A DNA stretch of 64,000 nt from Thauera phenolivorans (GCF_001696715.1 NZ_MBFM01000006.1:100484-164483), one strand, 5' to 3'. Counted from the stretch's first letter, positions 26,963-35,080 are shown. Notes: a model not told the origin generated them from the letters alone. Numbers and translations: made by a program.

Positions 26963-26978
26963 TGCTATTTTTATAGCA
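26963..26978. promoter_or_regulatory. Inverted repeat overlapping the abiEi start, likely operator
   Basis: TGCTAT TTTT ATAGCA is a perfect 6-bp inverted repeat whose right arm ends on the A of the abiEi start codon. AbiEi antitoxins are known to repress their own operon by binding inverted repeats near the start; that it does so here is inference. Confidence 0.5.
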
Positions 26979-27736
26979 TGGACGGAAATTCTAGGCACCA
27001 GGTAATCAAGCGGCTGCAGGCGGGACTCCCCCGCGGGGCGCCGTTCGACCTTGCCACCCTGAGCCAGTTCGGGGTATCGCCCCAGCTCGCCGCCCACTAT
27101 GCCGACGGCGGGTGGCTCGTGCGCCTGGCCCATGGCGTCTATGCCTTCCCGAACGATGAGTTCGGGGTCTACGGTGCGCTGAAGTTCCTGCAACAGCGCG
27201 TGCCCGGCCTGCACGTCGGCGGCAAGAGCGCCCTGGCCCTGCAGGGCGTGCGTTACAACCTGGGCAGCCGGGAGGCGCTGGTGCTGTGGGGCGACGGTCG
27301 CTTCGCGTTGCCGGCCTGGTTCACTTCGCGCTTTCCGGCCCGCTACGTCCACGCCCGCCTGTTCGACTGGCCGGACACGGCGCTGGCCGGCAAGACCCTG
27401 ACCACGCCGCCTGGCCTGCCCGAGGATCTGCGGGTGGCAGCCCCCGAGCGTGCCGTGCTGGAGCTGCTGTACGAAGCCGGCGTCAAGCAGAGCCTCGAAG
27501 AGGCCCGCAACCTCTTCGATGGACTGCGTTCCCCCCGCAAGGACTTACTCGGGCAACTGCTGTCCTGCTGCGCCAGCGTGAAGGCCGTGCGCCTGTTCCT
27601 GACCTGGGCGCGCGAGACCAGCCTCGTGGATGTCGATGCCCTGCTGGAGCAGTACCCGGTTCGCACCGGCAGCAACACGCGCTGGATGAGCCGGCTCGAT
27701 GACGGCACCTTGCTGAGCCTGAGACCTCATGGATAA
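26978..27736 (+). CDS. abiEi: AbiEi-type antitoxin (type IV toxin-antitoxin, transcriptional autorepressor)
   Basis: 252 residues. The N-terminal winged helix (FDLATLSQFGVSPQLAAHYADGGWLVRLAHGVYAF) and the AbiEi domain (HVGGKSALALQGVRYNLG, APERAVLELLYEAG, LRSPRKDLLGQLLSCC) identify the antitoxin of the AbiE system. It counteracts the nucleotidyltransferase toxin without direct contact and represses the operon. The ATG at 26978 is inside the inverted repeat. Its stop overlaps the toxin start by 8 bases. Confidence 0.9.
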   Translation: MDGNSRHQVIKRLQAGLPRGAPFDLATLSQFGVSPQLAAHYADGGWLVRLAHGVYAFPNDEFGVYGALKFLQQRVPGLHVGGKSALALQGVRYNLGSREALVLWGDGRFALPAWFTSRFPARYVHARLFDWPDTALAGKTLTTPPGLPEDLRVAAPERAVLELLYEAGVKQSLEEARNLFDGLRSPRKDLLGQLLSCCASVKAVRLFLTWARETSLVDVDALLEQYPVRTGSNTRWMSRLDDGTLLSLRPHG

Positions 27737-28583
27737 GACCTACGCGGACACCGTTCGCCTGCTGCTGGCCGTCGCGCCCGACGTGTTCGCCAACGACATC
27801 TTCGCCATGAAGGGCGGCACGGCCATCAACCTCTTCGTGCGGGAGATGCCGCGCCTTTCAGTGGACATCGACGTGGTGTACCTCCCGTGGCAGACGCCGC
27901 GCGACGAAGCGCTGCAAGCCATCAACCAGGAGCTGGCCGCCATCGCCACGCGCGTTGCGCCACTGGGCGTGCAGACACGCCTGGTTCGCGCCAAGGACCT
28001 GGGAGACACCAAGCTGATCGTCGAGAACGACGCCAGCCAGGTGAAGATCGAGGTCAACGTCGTGTTCCGAGGCAGCGTGCTGCCCGTCGAGCGGCGGCCG
28101 CTGAGCGCCAGCAAGCTGGTGGCCGCGCTGGATCGGCAGCACCCCCGCGACCTGTTCGACGTGTGGCAGCTCTTTGAGTCGGGCGACATCAGCGACGGCA
28201 TGGTCGAGTGCTTCGTGATCTATCTGGCGGGCCACAACCGGCCGCCCCACGAAGTGCTGTTCGGTAACGACAAGGACATCGCCGGCGAGTACGAGCGGGC
28301 CTTTGTCGGCATGGCCGAAGTGGGCTGCTCCCTGGAAACACTGCTCGACGCTCGCGCCAGGATGCGGCGCGAGCTGCCACGGCGACTGAGCACCGCGCAC
28401 AAGCAGTTTCTGAGCGGGCTGGCGCGCGCAGAACCGGACTGGTCGCTGGTGCAGTGCCAGCACGCCGCGCAACTGCCGGCACTGCGCTGGAAGCTCGCCA
28501 ATCTCGAAACCTTCCGCAAGCGCCGTCCCGACGACTTCGCAGCGCAATCCGCCGCCCTCGACGCCGGCTTGGGCCAGAGCTGA
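27729..28583 (+). CDS. abiEii: AbiEii-type nucleotidyltransferase toxin with probable internal deletion
   Basis: 284 residues. Nucleotidyltransferase motifs are present: AMKGGTAINLF near residue 23 and SVDIDVVY near 42 (catalytic Asp pair), then VKIEVNVVFRG and SKLVAALDRQHPRDLFDV. From memory, related AbiEii proteins have about 22 more residues between RPL and SKLVAAL, including a PELYG motif. Here RPLSASKLVAAL runs on directly, so an in-frame deletion is likely and the toxin may be inactive. It would otherwise modify tRNA or other NTP acceptors to stop growth and abort phage infection. Confidence 0.85.
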   Translation: MDKTYADTVRLLLAVAPDVFANDIFAMKGGTAINLFVREMPRLSVDIDVVYLPWQTPRDEALQAINQELAAIATRVAPLGVQTRLVRAKDLGDTKLIVENDASQVKIEVNVVFRGSVLPVERRPLSASKLVAALDRQHPRDLFDVWQLFESGDISDGMVECFVIYLAGHNRPPHEVLFGNDKDIAGEYERAFVGMAEVGCSLETLLDARARMRRELPRRLSTAHKQFLSGLARAEPDWSLVQCQHAAQLPALRWKLANLETFRKRRPDDFAAQSAALDAGLGQS

Positions 28584-28663
28584 CGAGCGTCCCGCAGCGC
28601 CCCACTTGCCGGGATTTCCCCATGCCGCATTCATTGTGGCGCCCGCGCAGCAGCGGCCCTATA

Positions 28664-28755
28664 TCCAAAGGCTTCCGACAAAGGCCAAAGGGCTGGGAAG
28701 GGGCAAAGGAAGGGCGCCAAGGGGAAAGGCTCTATCCTGAAAAGGCCAAAAAGGC
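28664..28755 (+). repeat. Purine-rich AAAGGC repeat tract upstream of the relaxase gene, possible oriT
   Basis: The motif (C/A)AAAGG recurs about seven times in 90 bases (CCAAAGGC, ACAAAGGCC, CCAAAGGGC, GCAAAGGA, GGAAAGGC, AAAAGGCC, AAAAAGGC), nearly all on one strand. It sits 33 bases before the mobH relaxase. Location fits an origin of transfer or accessory protein sites, but no nick site can be named. Confidence 0.35.
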
Positions 28756-28787
28756 GCCCTCGAGCAGCCCGCCATCCGGGGTTTGCC

Positions 28788-30635
28788 ATGCTCTCGCTGT
28801 TCCAGCGCAAACGGGTGCCACCCACCGCCGGCACACCGCCCACATCCGCCATCGAAGCTCCGAAAGGGTTGATGTGGCCGGAGTCGGCCACATCACTGCT
28901 GGCCACGCCGCGTCGGCAGAAACTGCTGGAACACATCTGGCAGCGTACATCGCTCTCGCGCCGACAGTTCGCCACGCTCTACCTCGCCCCACTTGAGCGC
29001 TACGCTGATCTCGTCCAGCAGTTCCCTGCCTCCGAAAACCACCACCATGCCTATCCAGGCGGCATGCTGGACCACGGCCTGGAGATCGTCGCCTATGCAG
29101 TGAAATTGCGGCAGTCGTACCTGCTGCCTGCCGGCGTCACACCCGAGGCACAGGCGGCCCAGGCCGAAGCCTGGACCGCAGGCACGGCCTACGCGGCCCT
29201 GCTGCACGACATCGGCAAGATTGCGGTCGATCTGTACGTCGAGCACGCTGACGGCAGCATCTGGCATCCCTGGCACGGCCCGTTGCGAAAGCCGTACCGC
29301 TTCCGTTACCGAAGGGAGCGCGAGTACCGCCTGCACAGCGCCGCCACAGGGCTGCTCTACGCACACATCCTCGATCGGGACATCTTCGACTGGCTCAGCG
29401 GCTATCCCGACCTCTGGGCCGCGCTGCTGTACGTGCTGGCCGGTCAGTACGAGCACGCCGGCACGCTCGGCGAACTGGTCGTGCAGGCCGACCAGGCATC
29501 CGTCGCCCAGGAACTCGGCGGCGATCCCAGCAAGGCGCTGACGGCGCCCCGGCATGCGCTGCAACGCAAACTGCTCGACGGCTTGCGCTACCTGCTCAAG
29601 GAAGAGCTCAAGTTGAACCATGGGGGGCCGGCGGACGGCTGGCTGACCCAGGACGCGCTGTGGCTGGTGAGCAAGACCGTCTCCGACAAGCTGCGCGCGC
29701 ATCTGCTGTCGCAGGGCGTCGACGGTATCCCGGCGAACAATACGGCGGTCTTCAATGTGCTGCAGGATCATGGCATCGTGCAGCCGACCCCGGATGGCAA
29801 GGCGATCTGGAAGGCTGTTGTCACGAGCGACGCCGGCTGGTCGCACACGTTCACCTTCCTGAAGGTATCGCCGGCGGTAATCTGGGATGCCGCCGACCGG
29901 CCGGCGCCGTTCGCAGGCCGCGTGCTGGTCGAAGAGGAGCAGGTGGGACCGACGCCGCGATCGCCGGCGGTGGGTGATGGGCTGCGCGTGGAAGGAATCG
30001 CAGCTGTACCGTCGGCCACGGCGCCGATCGCATCCGCAGACACCGGCGTGGCCGCGCTGCTCGATCTGCTGGGCGACAGCGCTACATCCACAGCACCGGA
30101 GATCAAGGCTTGTCCCGTCTCCGAGACTGAGCCGACGCCTTCGACCGGACTCCCGCAGGAGATGAGTCTCGGGCCTTCCGAGGATCGCACGGAGCCTTCC
30201 GGGGCACACCTCATGTCCTGGCTGCGTCAGAGCATCCAGACCCGCAAGCTCATCATCAACGACGCCAAGGCCCTGGTGCACACCGTCGCCGGCACGGCTT
30301 ACCTCGTCAGTCCCGGTGTGTTCCAGCGCTACGCTCAGGAGTTCCTTCAAGTCGCTGTGATGGCCAAGCAGGAGAAGCTGGAGGGGTGGCAGTGGGTACA
30401 GAAGCGCTTCGAAAAGTTGGGACAGCACCGCAAGCAGCCCAGCGGGCTGAACATCTGGACCTGTGAGGTCACGGGGCCGCGCAAGTCGCGCCGCCTGCAC
30501 GGCTACCTGCTCAACAGCGCGGATGCGTTGTTCTGCGAAGTGCCGCCGGATAATCCCTACCTGCGGCTCATCGACGAGGCTGCAAAGCGTGACAATGCAG
30601 TCCTTGGCGGCAAGGGTAATGACGATCAGGGATAG
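28788..30635 (+). CDS. MobH-family relaxase (TraI_2 domain)
   Basis: 615 residues. The N-terminal TraI_2 domain shows the MobH/HD-type metal motifs ENHHHAYPGGMLDHGLEI near residue 85 and LLHDIGKIAVDLY near 140. A Pro/Thr-rich linker of about residues 380-460 leads to a C-terminal DUF1528-like region (FQRYAQEFLQVAVMAKQE, LHGYLLNSADALF). It would nick the element at oriT to start conjugative transfer. It looks intact; with the other transfer genes missing it could at most permit mobilisation by another element. Confidence 0.88.
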   Translation: MLSLFQRKRVPPTAGTPPTSAIEAPKGLMWPESATSLLATPRRQKLLEHIWQRTSLSRRQFATLYLAPLERYADLVQQFPASENHHHAYPGGMLDHGLEIVAYAVKLRQSYLLPAGVTPEAQAAQAEAWTAGTAYAALLHDIGKIAVDLYVEHADGSIWHPWHGPLRKPYRFRYRREREYRLHSAATGLLYAHILDRDIFDWLSGYPDLWAALLYVLAGQYEHAGTLGELVVQADQASVAQELGGDPSKALTAPRHALQRKLLDGLRYLLKEELKLNHGGPADGWLTQDALWLVSKTVSDKLRAHLLSQGVDGIPANNTAVFNVLQDHGIVQPTPDGKAIWKAVVTSDAGWSHTFTFLKVSPAVIWDAADRPAPFAGRVLVEEEQVGPTPRSPAVGDGLRVEGIAAVPSATAPIASADTGVAALLDLLGDSATSTAPEIKACPVSETEPTPSTGLPQEMSLGPSEDRTEPSGAHLMSWLRQSIQTRKLIINDAKALVHTVAGTAYLVSPGVFQRYAQEFLQVAVMAKQEKLEGWQWVQKRFEKLGQHRKQPSGLNIWTCEVTGPRKSRRLHGYLLNSADALFCEVPPDNPYLRLIDEAAKRDNAVLGGKGNDDQG

Positions 30636-30660
30636 GCCGCGGTAGCCGCACGGGCGGCCT

Positions 30661-30960
30661 TCAGTCCACGGATGGGGCCGACTCCGCCAGCTTGGCTTCG
30701 GTCAGCGTCATCAAGTGGGCGGAACTGCACTTGAGCGCACGGGCGATCTTGAGGATGAGCGGGAGCGTGGGGACATGCTCGCCGCGCTCGATCTTGCCCA
30801 TGTGGGACCGTTCGATGCCGGCCATGTGGGCCAGCGCTTCCTGAGCGATTCCCTGGTTGGTTCTTTCCTCCCGCACGGCAGCCCCAAACGCGATGGCTGG
30901 TTTCGCTTCGTAGGTAGTGGTGCCGGTGGGGCGACCTCTTTGGATCGAACGCTTTTGCAT
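30661..30960 (-). CDS. XRE-family helix-turn-helix regulator
   Basis: 99 residues. The Cro/CI-type HTH covers residues ~27-85: FGAAVREERTNQGIAQEALAHMAGIERSHMGKIERGE. The start ATG at 30960 is preferred over an upstream TTG. Converges with the relaxase gene and has a palindrome upstream of its own start. In related ICEs this gene is a candidate regulator of transfer or integrase functions; here that is inference. Confidence 0.85.
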   Translation of the reverse strand: MQKRSIQRGRPTGTTTYEAKPAIAFGAAVREERTNQGIAQEALAHMAGIERSHMGKIERGEHVPTLPLILKIARALKCSSAHLMTLTEAKLAESAPSVD

Positions 30961-30996
30961 CGCCAAAAGCGTCGATCGCGGCCACGATCTAAACCA

Positions 30997-31010
30997 CGTT
31001 AAACTTAACG
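30997..31010. promoter_or_regulatory. Palindrome upstream of the XRE gene, likely operator
   Basis: CGTTAA AC TTAACG is a perfect 6-bp inverted repeat, 37 bases upstream of the XRE start, in an AT-rich promoter-sized gap. Autorepression is the simplest reading but is not shown. Confidence 0.45.
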
Positions 31011-31044
31011 CATAGGGCGGCCGCGACGTCAGTGGTCACAATTT

Positions 31045-31692
31045 TTGCCGCTTGGGGGGCTTGATTTGGTGTCGAGTGACGTCACCGCCGAGATACGCAT
31101 GGCCGTGCTCGGCGAATGGGTGCCGCCCCAACTTGCAAGCGTGCTCGCCCTGCAGCGTGCCGAAGAGCCGGACACCCATGTCGCCCTGGCCGGATGGACA
31201 GACCCCGGTCGAGCCCCGGAACTGCCGGGCGACAGCTTCGACTTCGCGCTGTCTGCGACTGACTGGCAGTGGCCTGGCTGGATATGCGAGCCGCTGTGGC
31301 ATGACACGCTGGCGGTCGCCATGACCAAGCGCTCCCACCTGTTGGCCTATCGTGAAGTGCCGTGCCAGGAAGTGCTCAAGCAGTCCGTGATCTGCTCGCA
31401 GTCGACGGCCCATGAACCATGGCGCATGACCGCGCAGCGCGTGTTCGATGGCATGCTGCAAGAGCGCGAGCAAACGGTGGCGACATTCGATGTGGCGATG
31501 ACCCTGGTTGGCGCAGGGTACGGGATCGCCATTGCGCCAGCCGCGCGACTGACGGGCTACCTGCACCGCGGCGTCGCTGTGCGGCCGCTGGCCGGCGCAC
31601 CGACGATCGTGATGGCTTATCTGCTCCGCCGCAACGCTTCCTTGTCGGACACCCAGGCAAGATTCGCCCGCCGCGCGCGCTTGGTGTCCTGA
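31045..31692 (+). pseudogene. LysR-type regulator lacking its DNA-binding domain
   Basis: About 210 residues that match only the substrate-binding half of a LysR regulator (VTAEIRMAVLGEW, FDFALSATDW, TLVGAGYGIAIAPAARL). The N-terminal winged HTH, normally ~90 residues, is absent; the frame begins at TTG/GTG codons without a ribosome site, just after the XRE palindrome. LysR genes of this kind often lie beside ICE integrases. It is best read as a 5'-deleted remnant; it cannot bind DNA as a normal LysR. Confidence 0.75.
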
Positions 31693-31739
31693 CAGGTGCG
31701 CGGGGATCGCGGTTTCGCCACACGATCCCGCTTCTGCCG

Positions 31740-33593
31740 CTAGGCCACCCGAACGTGCGGCGAGGTCCAGTCGGTTTCCTTCACGGCTGTGCTCACGGTC
31801 ATGACGAGCTTGTCGAGATTGCCGGCAGTCACGCCCTCCAGTGCCGAACGCCCCCGCAGCATCGAGCGCGGTTGAAGCAGTGCATGGTAGATCTGCCAAG
31901 GGTCCGCGCCCCGGCTCAGCTTCAGGATGGACTGGATCAACTCGTGCTTGAGTGGGTCGAGGTGCCAGTCCGGTACACGCTGGCCGCGGTTGCCCACGTT
32001 CAACGCCAGCAGGTTGCCTGCCTTGATCTCGTAGCTGATCCACCGGCGGGACTTGCCTGCCATCTTGGCGAACGCGGCGACGGGAAGGTTGTGCGGCGCT
32101 TCGAAGACATCGAACAGCTCCATCCTCTCGCGCTGAATGTTCGAGGGCACCAGCGGCGCAGCCGATCTCGGGGGCGAAACCGCCGGCAGCCGATGTGCGG
32201 CGGCAGAAACCATGGGCATGGCGTCGCCCGGCTTCGAGACGAGCAGGATTCGCGATGCGGGAACCGGCGTCGAGGGAGCGCTTGCGGCGTGCTCGCACGG
32301 GAATGCGGGCACGCCTTCCAGATGCACGGTGAGTGGCATGCTGGCCGCCTCGACCTGATTCTGCTCGAAGAGGTCCAGGCGATCGGCCCAGTCCTGCATC
32401 ATCCGGCGACGCTGCTCCACGTACTCGGCATGGTTGTAGGTCGCGCTGACCTTGTTGGGATCGACATGCGAGAGCTGCGAATCCACCCAGACCTTCGGGT
32501 AGCCGATCTCGTTGAGCGCAGTGGACATCGTGCCGCGGATACCGTGTCCGGTCAGACGTTCCTGATAACCCATTCGCTTGAGGGCTCCGTTGAGCGTGTT
32601 CTCGCTGATGCGCTTCTTCAGGTCGCTGTCGTGCCGGAAAAGGTAGCGCTGGGCCGGCTTGAACTCATCCAGAAGGTGCCGGACGATCTCCATGGCTTGA
32701 ATCGACAACGGTACGATGTATGGCGGGATGTCCGCCGGCTGCCGCCGCTTCTTGCGCATATCCAACTGGAGTTGCTTCACGACCTCGGGCGGGATGATCC
32801 ACAGCCCGCGAGCCAGATCGAATTGATCTGGCGTCGCCTGCCGCAGCTCACCGGTTCGCACGCCGGTCAGCAGCAATAGCCGCAACCCAAGCTGGGTCTG
32901 CCGCCTGCCGCGATAGCTGCGCAGCCTCTGCAACAACTTGGGCAGTTCGGCCATCCGCAGAAACGGGTTGTGCCTTACGGGTGGCAGTGGCAGCGCCACC
33001 ACGTCGAGATCTGAGGCAGGGTTCTGCTCCAGGCCCGGTACGATCACCAGCGCGTAGCGGAACAGTTGGTTGAACCACGTCCTGACCTTCTCGGCGATGG
33101 AGAGCGCACTGCGCTTCTCGATCTTGGCAATCACCTCCAGAAGATCAGGGCGCTTGATCTCATAGATCGACCGCTTCCCCAAGGTCGGGAGTACGTCCCT
33201 GTCGAAGATGCGCGGAAGCATCGCGAGGGTCGTCTGCCGGCCTTCCTTGAGGCTCAGCCCGCGATGCTCGAGCCACCCGCGATACACCGCCTCGAAGTTG
33301 TTCTCGTCGGCGAGCCGCACAGCGGTCCGCTTCTGCTTGCGGTGATCACGTGGATTGATGCCCTTGGCGATCAGGGCGCGCGCTTCGTCGCGCAGGCTGC
33401 GCGCCTCGCGAAGCGTCACCTCCGGGTAGGTTCCGAGCGAGACCCGTTTCTGCTTGCCCGCCCAGTAGTAGCGGAAGTGCCAAGTCCTGCCCCCCGCAGC
33501 CGTCACGGCCAGGGAGAGGCCATCCAAGTCAGGGAGGGTGTAGGCCTTGCCGGTTGCCTTGGCCTGTCGAACGACCAGGTCTGAGAGTGCCAT
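31740..33593 (-). CDS. int: Tyrosine integrase (ICEclc IntB13-like) with C-terminal extension
   Basis: 617 residues. N-terminal arm-binding domain (YTLPDLDGLSLAVTAAGGRTW, VSLGTYPEVTLREAR), then a catalytic core with TGVRTGEL (Arg near 243), HGIRGTMS (His-x-x-Arg near 351), LSHVD and YNHAEYVEQRR (Tyr near 387). Beyond residue ~400 comes a long extension. Its end (GNLLALNVGNRGQRVPDWHLDPL, GADPWQIYHALLQP, RSALEGV) resembles the Xre/MbcA/ParS-type toxin-binding domain. The ATG at 33593 follows AGGAG; an upstream ATG at 33611 has none. It catalyses integration at the tRNA-Gly 3' end. Confidence 0.93.
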   Translation of the reverse strand: MALSDLVVRQAKATGKAYTLPDLDGLSLAVTAAGGRTWHFRYYWAGKQKRVSLGTYPEVTLREARSLRDEARALIAKGINPRDHRKQKRTAVRLADENNFEAVYRGWLEHRGLSLKEGRQTTLAMLPRIFDRDVLPTLGKRSIYEIKRPDLLEVIAKIEKRSALSIAEKVRTWFNQLFRYALVIVPGLEQNPASDLDVVALPLPPVRHNPFLRMAELPKLLQRLRSYRGRRQTQLGLRLLLLTGVRTGELRQATPDQFDLARGLWIIPPEVVKQLQLDMRKKRRQPADIPPYIVPLSIQAMEIVRHLLDEFKPAQRYLFRHDSDLKKRISENTLNGALKRMGYQERLTGHGIRGTMSTALNEIGYPKVWVDSQLSHVDPNKVSATYNHAEYVEQRRRMMQDWADRLDLFEQNQVEAASMPLTVHLEGVPAFPCEHAASAPSTPVPASRILLVSKPGDAMPMVSAAAHRLPAVSPPRSAAPLVPSNIQRERMELFDVFEAPHNLPVAAFAKMAGKSRRWISYEIKAGNLLALNVGNRGQRVPDWHLDPLKHELIQSILKLSRGADPWQIYHALLQPRSMLRGRSALEGVTAGNLDKLVMTVSTAVKETDWTSPHVRVA

Positions 33594-33687
33594 GCTCTTG
33601 CTCCTGAACATGAGTCAGGAACCAGATGCTGGTCACATCGACCTCGCCCCTCGATCAACAATCCGGAAACCGCCGTGCCCTTAAAAA

Positions 33688-33804
33688 TGGACTTGTTTGT
33701 GGACTTAAAAGTCCCGGCTGTCGGCGGATCGCGGTGGAACACAGCAGAACGTCAAGGAGAGAAAAGTCCTTGTGCGCCAACGACTTGCATATTCTCCTGG
33801 ACTT
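33688..33804. repeat. Cluster of five GGACTT repeats, probable integrase arm-type sites
   Basis: GGACTT occurs directly at 33689-33694, 33701-33706 and 33799-33804, and inverted (AAGTCC) at 33709-33714 and 33764-33769. The three direct copies are all TGGACTT. All five lie between the integrase start and the tRNA attachment core. Spacing and mixed orientation resemble arm-type sites of tyrosine integrases. Binding is inferred. Confidence 0.6.
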
Positions 33805-33830
33805 CTACGGAACTCCGCAGATTGATGCGG

Positions 33831-33904
33831 TGGAGCGGGTGAAGGGAATCGAACCCTCGTATGCAGCTTGGGAAGCTGCCGTTCTGCCATTGAACTACAC
33901 CCGC
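33831..33904 (-). tRNA. tRNA-Gly(CCC)
   Basis: The minus strand folds fully: acceptor GCGGGTG/CACCCGC, D stem GTTC/GAAC, anticodon stem GCAGC/GCTGC with loop TTCCCAA (anticodon CCC), T arm around TTCGATT, and an encoded CCA end. Glycine tRNA genes of this type are the usual target of ICEclc-like integrases, and the integrase gene lies just beyond the 3' end. The gene remains intact after integration. Confidence 0.96.
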
Positions 33905-33942
33905 ATCGGCGGCGGCCGGAAGGCTGCCGCGAAGAGGCGCCC

Positions 33943-33971
33943 ATTCTAATGCGGGGCGCACCCGCACGCAA
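33943..33971 (-). promoter_or_regulatory. Promoter of the tRNA-Gly gene
   Basis: TTGCGT and TAGAAT are separated by exactly 17 bases on the minus strand, with the -10 about 40 bases upstream of the tRNA 5' end. Confidence 0.6.
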
Positions 33972-33998
33972 TGCGCGGAGGATGGCGCGCCGACCGCG

Positions 33999-34925
33999 TC
34001 AGCGCCTGGCGCCGAAGGCGCCGCCGTAGGTCTCCCAGCTGCCGGCCGCCTCGACCGCGAACACGCCGCCGAGCTCCTCTGCAGCCGGCCCGTAGAAGCG
34101 GCCGCGCACCGGCCCGCTCATCGTGCCGCCGGCGTTGGCCAGCGTGCCGCTGAAGTCGTTGCTGCCGGCCGCATAGGCGAGGTCGCTGCCGCGTAGCTCG
34201 AGCTCCGGCCGGGCGGCGCCGCTCGAGTCGAGCGTGCCGCTGGTGGCGAAGGCCAGGGTGCGCAGGCCGAAGTCCACATCGACCCGGACCGCGCCGCCGG
34301 TCGCGTCCTCGCCGGTCCCGGTCGGTCCGACGTAGAAGCCGACGAAGGCACCGAGATACCGCGCGCTGCCGGTCGCGGGCAGCGCCGAGGCCGGCGTCAC
34401 CCGGCCGTAGCTCACCGTTCCCAGGCTGGCGTTGCCCGCGCCGTCGTCCGTGCCCCACATGCCGAAGGTCTGGTAGTCCCAACCCGCAGCCTCGGCATCG
34501 ATGCCGGCATAGAAGGCGCCACGATCGCCGCCGCTGGCGGTGAACTCCGCCGTTTCGGCCTCGACGACCCCGCCAACGACCAGGATCGTGTCGCCGTCGG
34601 CGGTGGAGAAGCCGACCGTCCCGGTCGGGGTGGCGATGCTCAGCAGGACCAGCTCGCCGCCGAGATCCTCCCGCAGGCTCACCGTGGAATCGGGGGTCGC
34701 CGGCGATACGATCGGCGCGGCGGCCAGGCCTGCGTCGTCATAGCGGTAGCTGCCCTCCTGCGACAGCCCGGCGATGGCGACCGTGGTGTTGGGGCGGATC
34801 GCGCCCCAGCTGGCGAAGCCGCCGGTGGTGCCGTAGGTCGTCGAGCTGCCACCGCCGCCGCAGGCCGCCAGGCCGGACGCGACGACCGCCAGCAGACATG
34901 AGTTCGCATGCCAGTTGCGCTCCAT
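33999..34925 (-). CDS. Lipoprotein with transferrin-binding-protein-like beta-barrel domain
   Basis: 308 residues. The signal peptide ends in the lipobox LAAC (Cys at ~22) followed by GGGGSS, a tether typical of exported lipoproteins. The C-terminal ~120 residues (GPTGTGEDATGGAVRVDVDFG, SGPVRGRFYGPAAEELGGVFAVE, YGGAFGA) match the 8-stranded barrel of TbpB-like/Slam-dependent surface lipoproteins. It may bind a host- or metal-related ligand, but none is evident. The start at 34925 follows AGGGGGAA. Divergent from alr. Confidence 0.75.
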   Translation of the reverse strand: MERNWHANSCLLAVVASGLAACGGGGSSTTYGTTGGFASWGAIRPNTTVAIAGLSQEGSYRYDDAGLAAAPIVSPATPDSTVSLREDLGGELVLLSIATPTGTVGFSTADGDTILVVGGVVEAETAEFTASGGDRGAFYAGIDAEAAGWDYQTFGMWGTDDGAGNASLGTVSYGRVTPASALPATGSARYLGAFVGFYVGPTGTGEDATGGAVRVDVDFGLRTLAFATSGTLDSSGAARPELELRGSDLAYAAGSNDFSGTLANAGGTMSGPVRGRFYGPAAEELGGVFAVEAAGSWETYGGAFGARR

Positions 34926-35080
34926 GATTTCCCCCTGCGACACCGGGGCACCGGCGCCGACACCGCGCCGGAACGCACCCGGTCAACTGAAGATATAGCA
35001 GGCCGAACGCGCCCCCGCCGAACCGGTTCGAGCGGCGCGCGCAGGCACCGGAACCCCGCTTACGCCGCGGGGCCGGCCGC

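Larger units (their letters stand above)
14597..33848. mobile_element. Degraded ICE (ICEclc/PAGI-2-like) integrated at tRNA-Gly
   Basis: The integrase at 31740-33593 faces away from a tRNA-Gly whose 3' end (33831 onward) would be the attachment core, the ICEclc arrangement. Inside are replication/accessory genes (DUF3577, DUF3275, DUF932, DUF6094), the tail of a transfer cluster (PFL_4711-like fragment, TraG-like, DUF3742), an AbiE pair, a MobH relaxase and an XRE gene. The coupling protein, conjugative ATPase and most pilus genes are missing. No second copy of the tRNA 3' end was found near the IS256 border, so the left end is probably deleted. Self-transfer is unlikely. Confidence 0.8.

Noticed and set aside
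33612-33830. Small ORFs between integrase and tRNA
   Set aside because: Frames here run through the tRNA gene or lack starts; the stretch is better explained as the ICE end with repeats.
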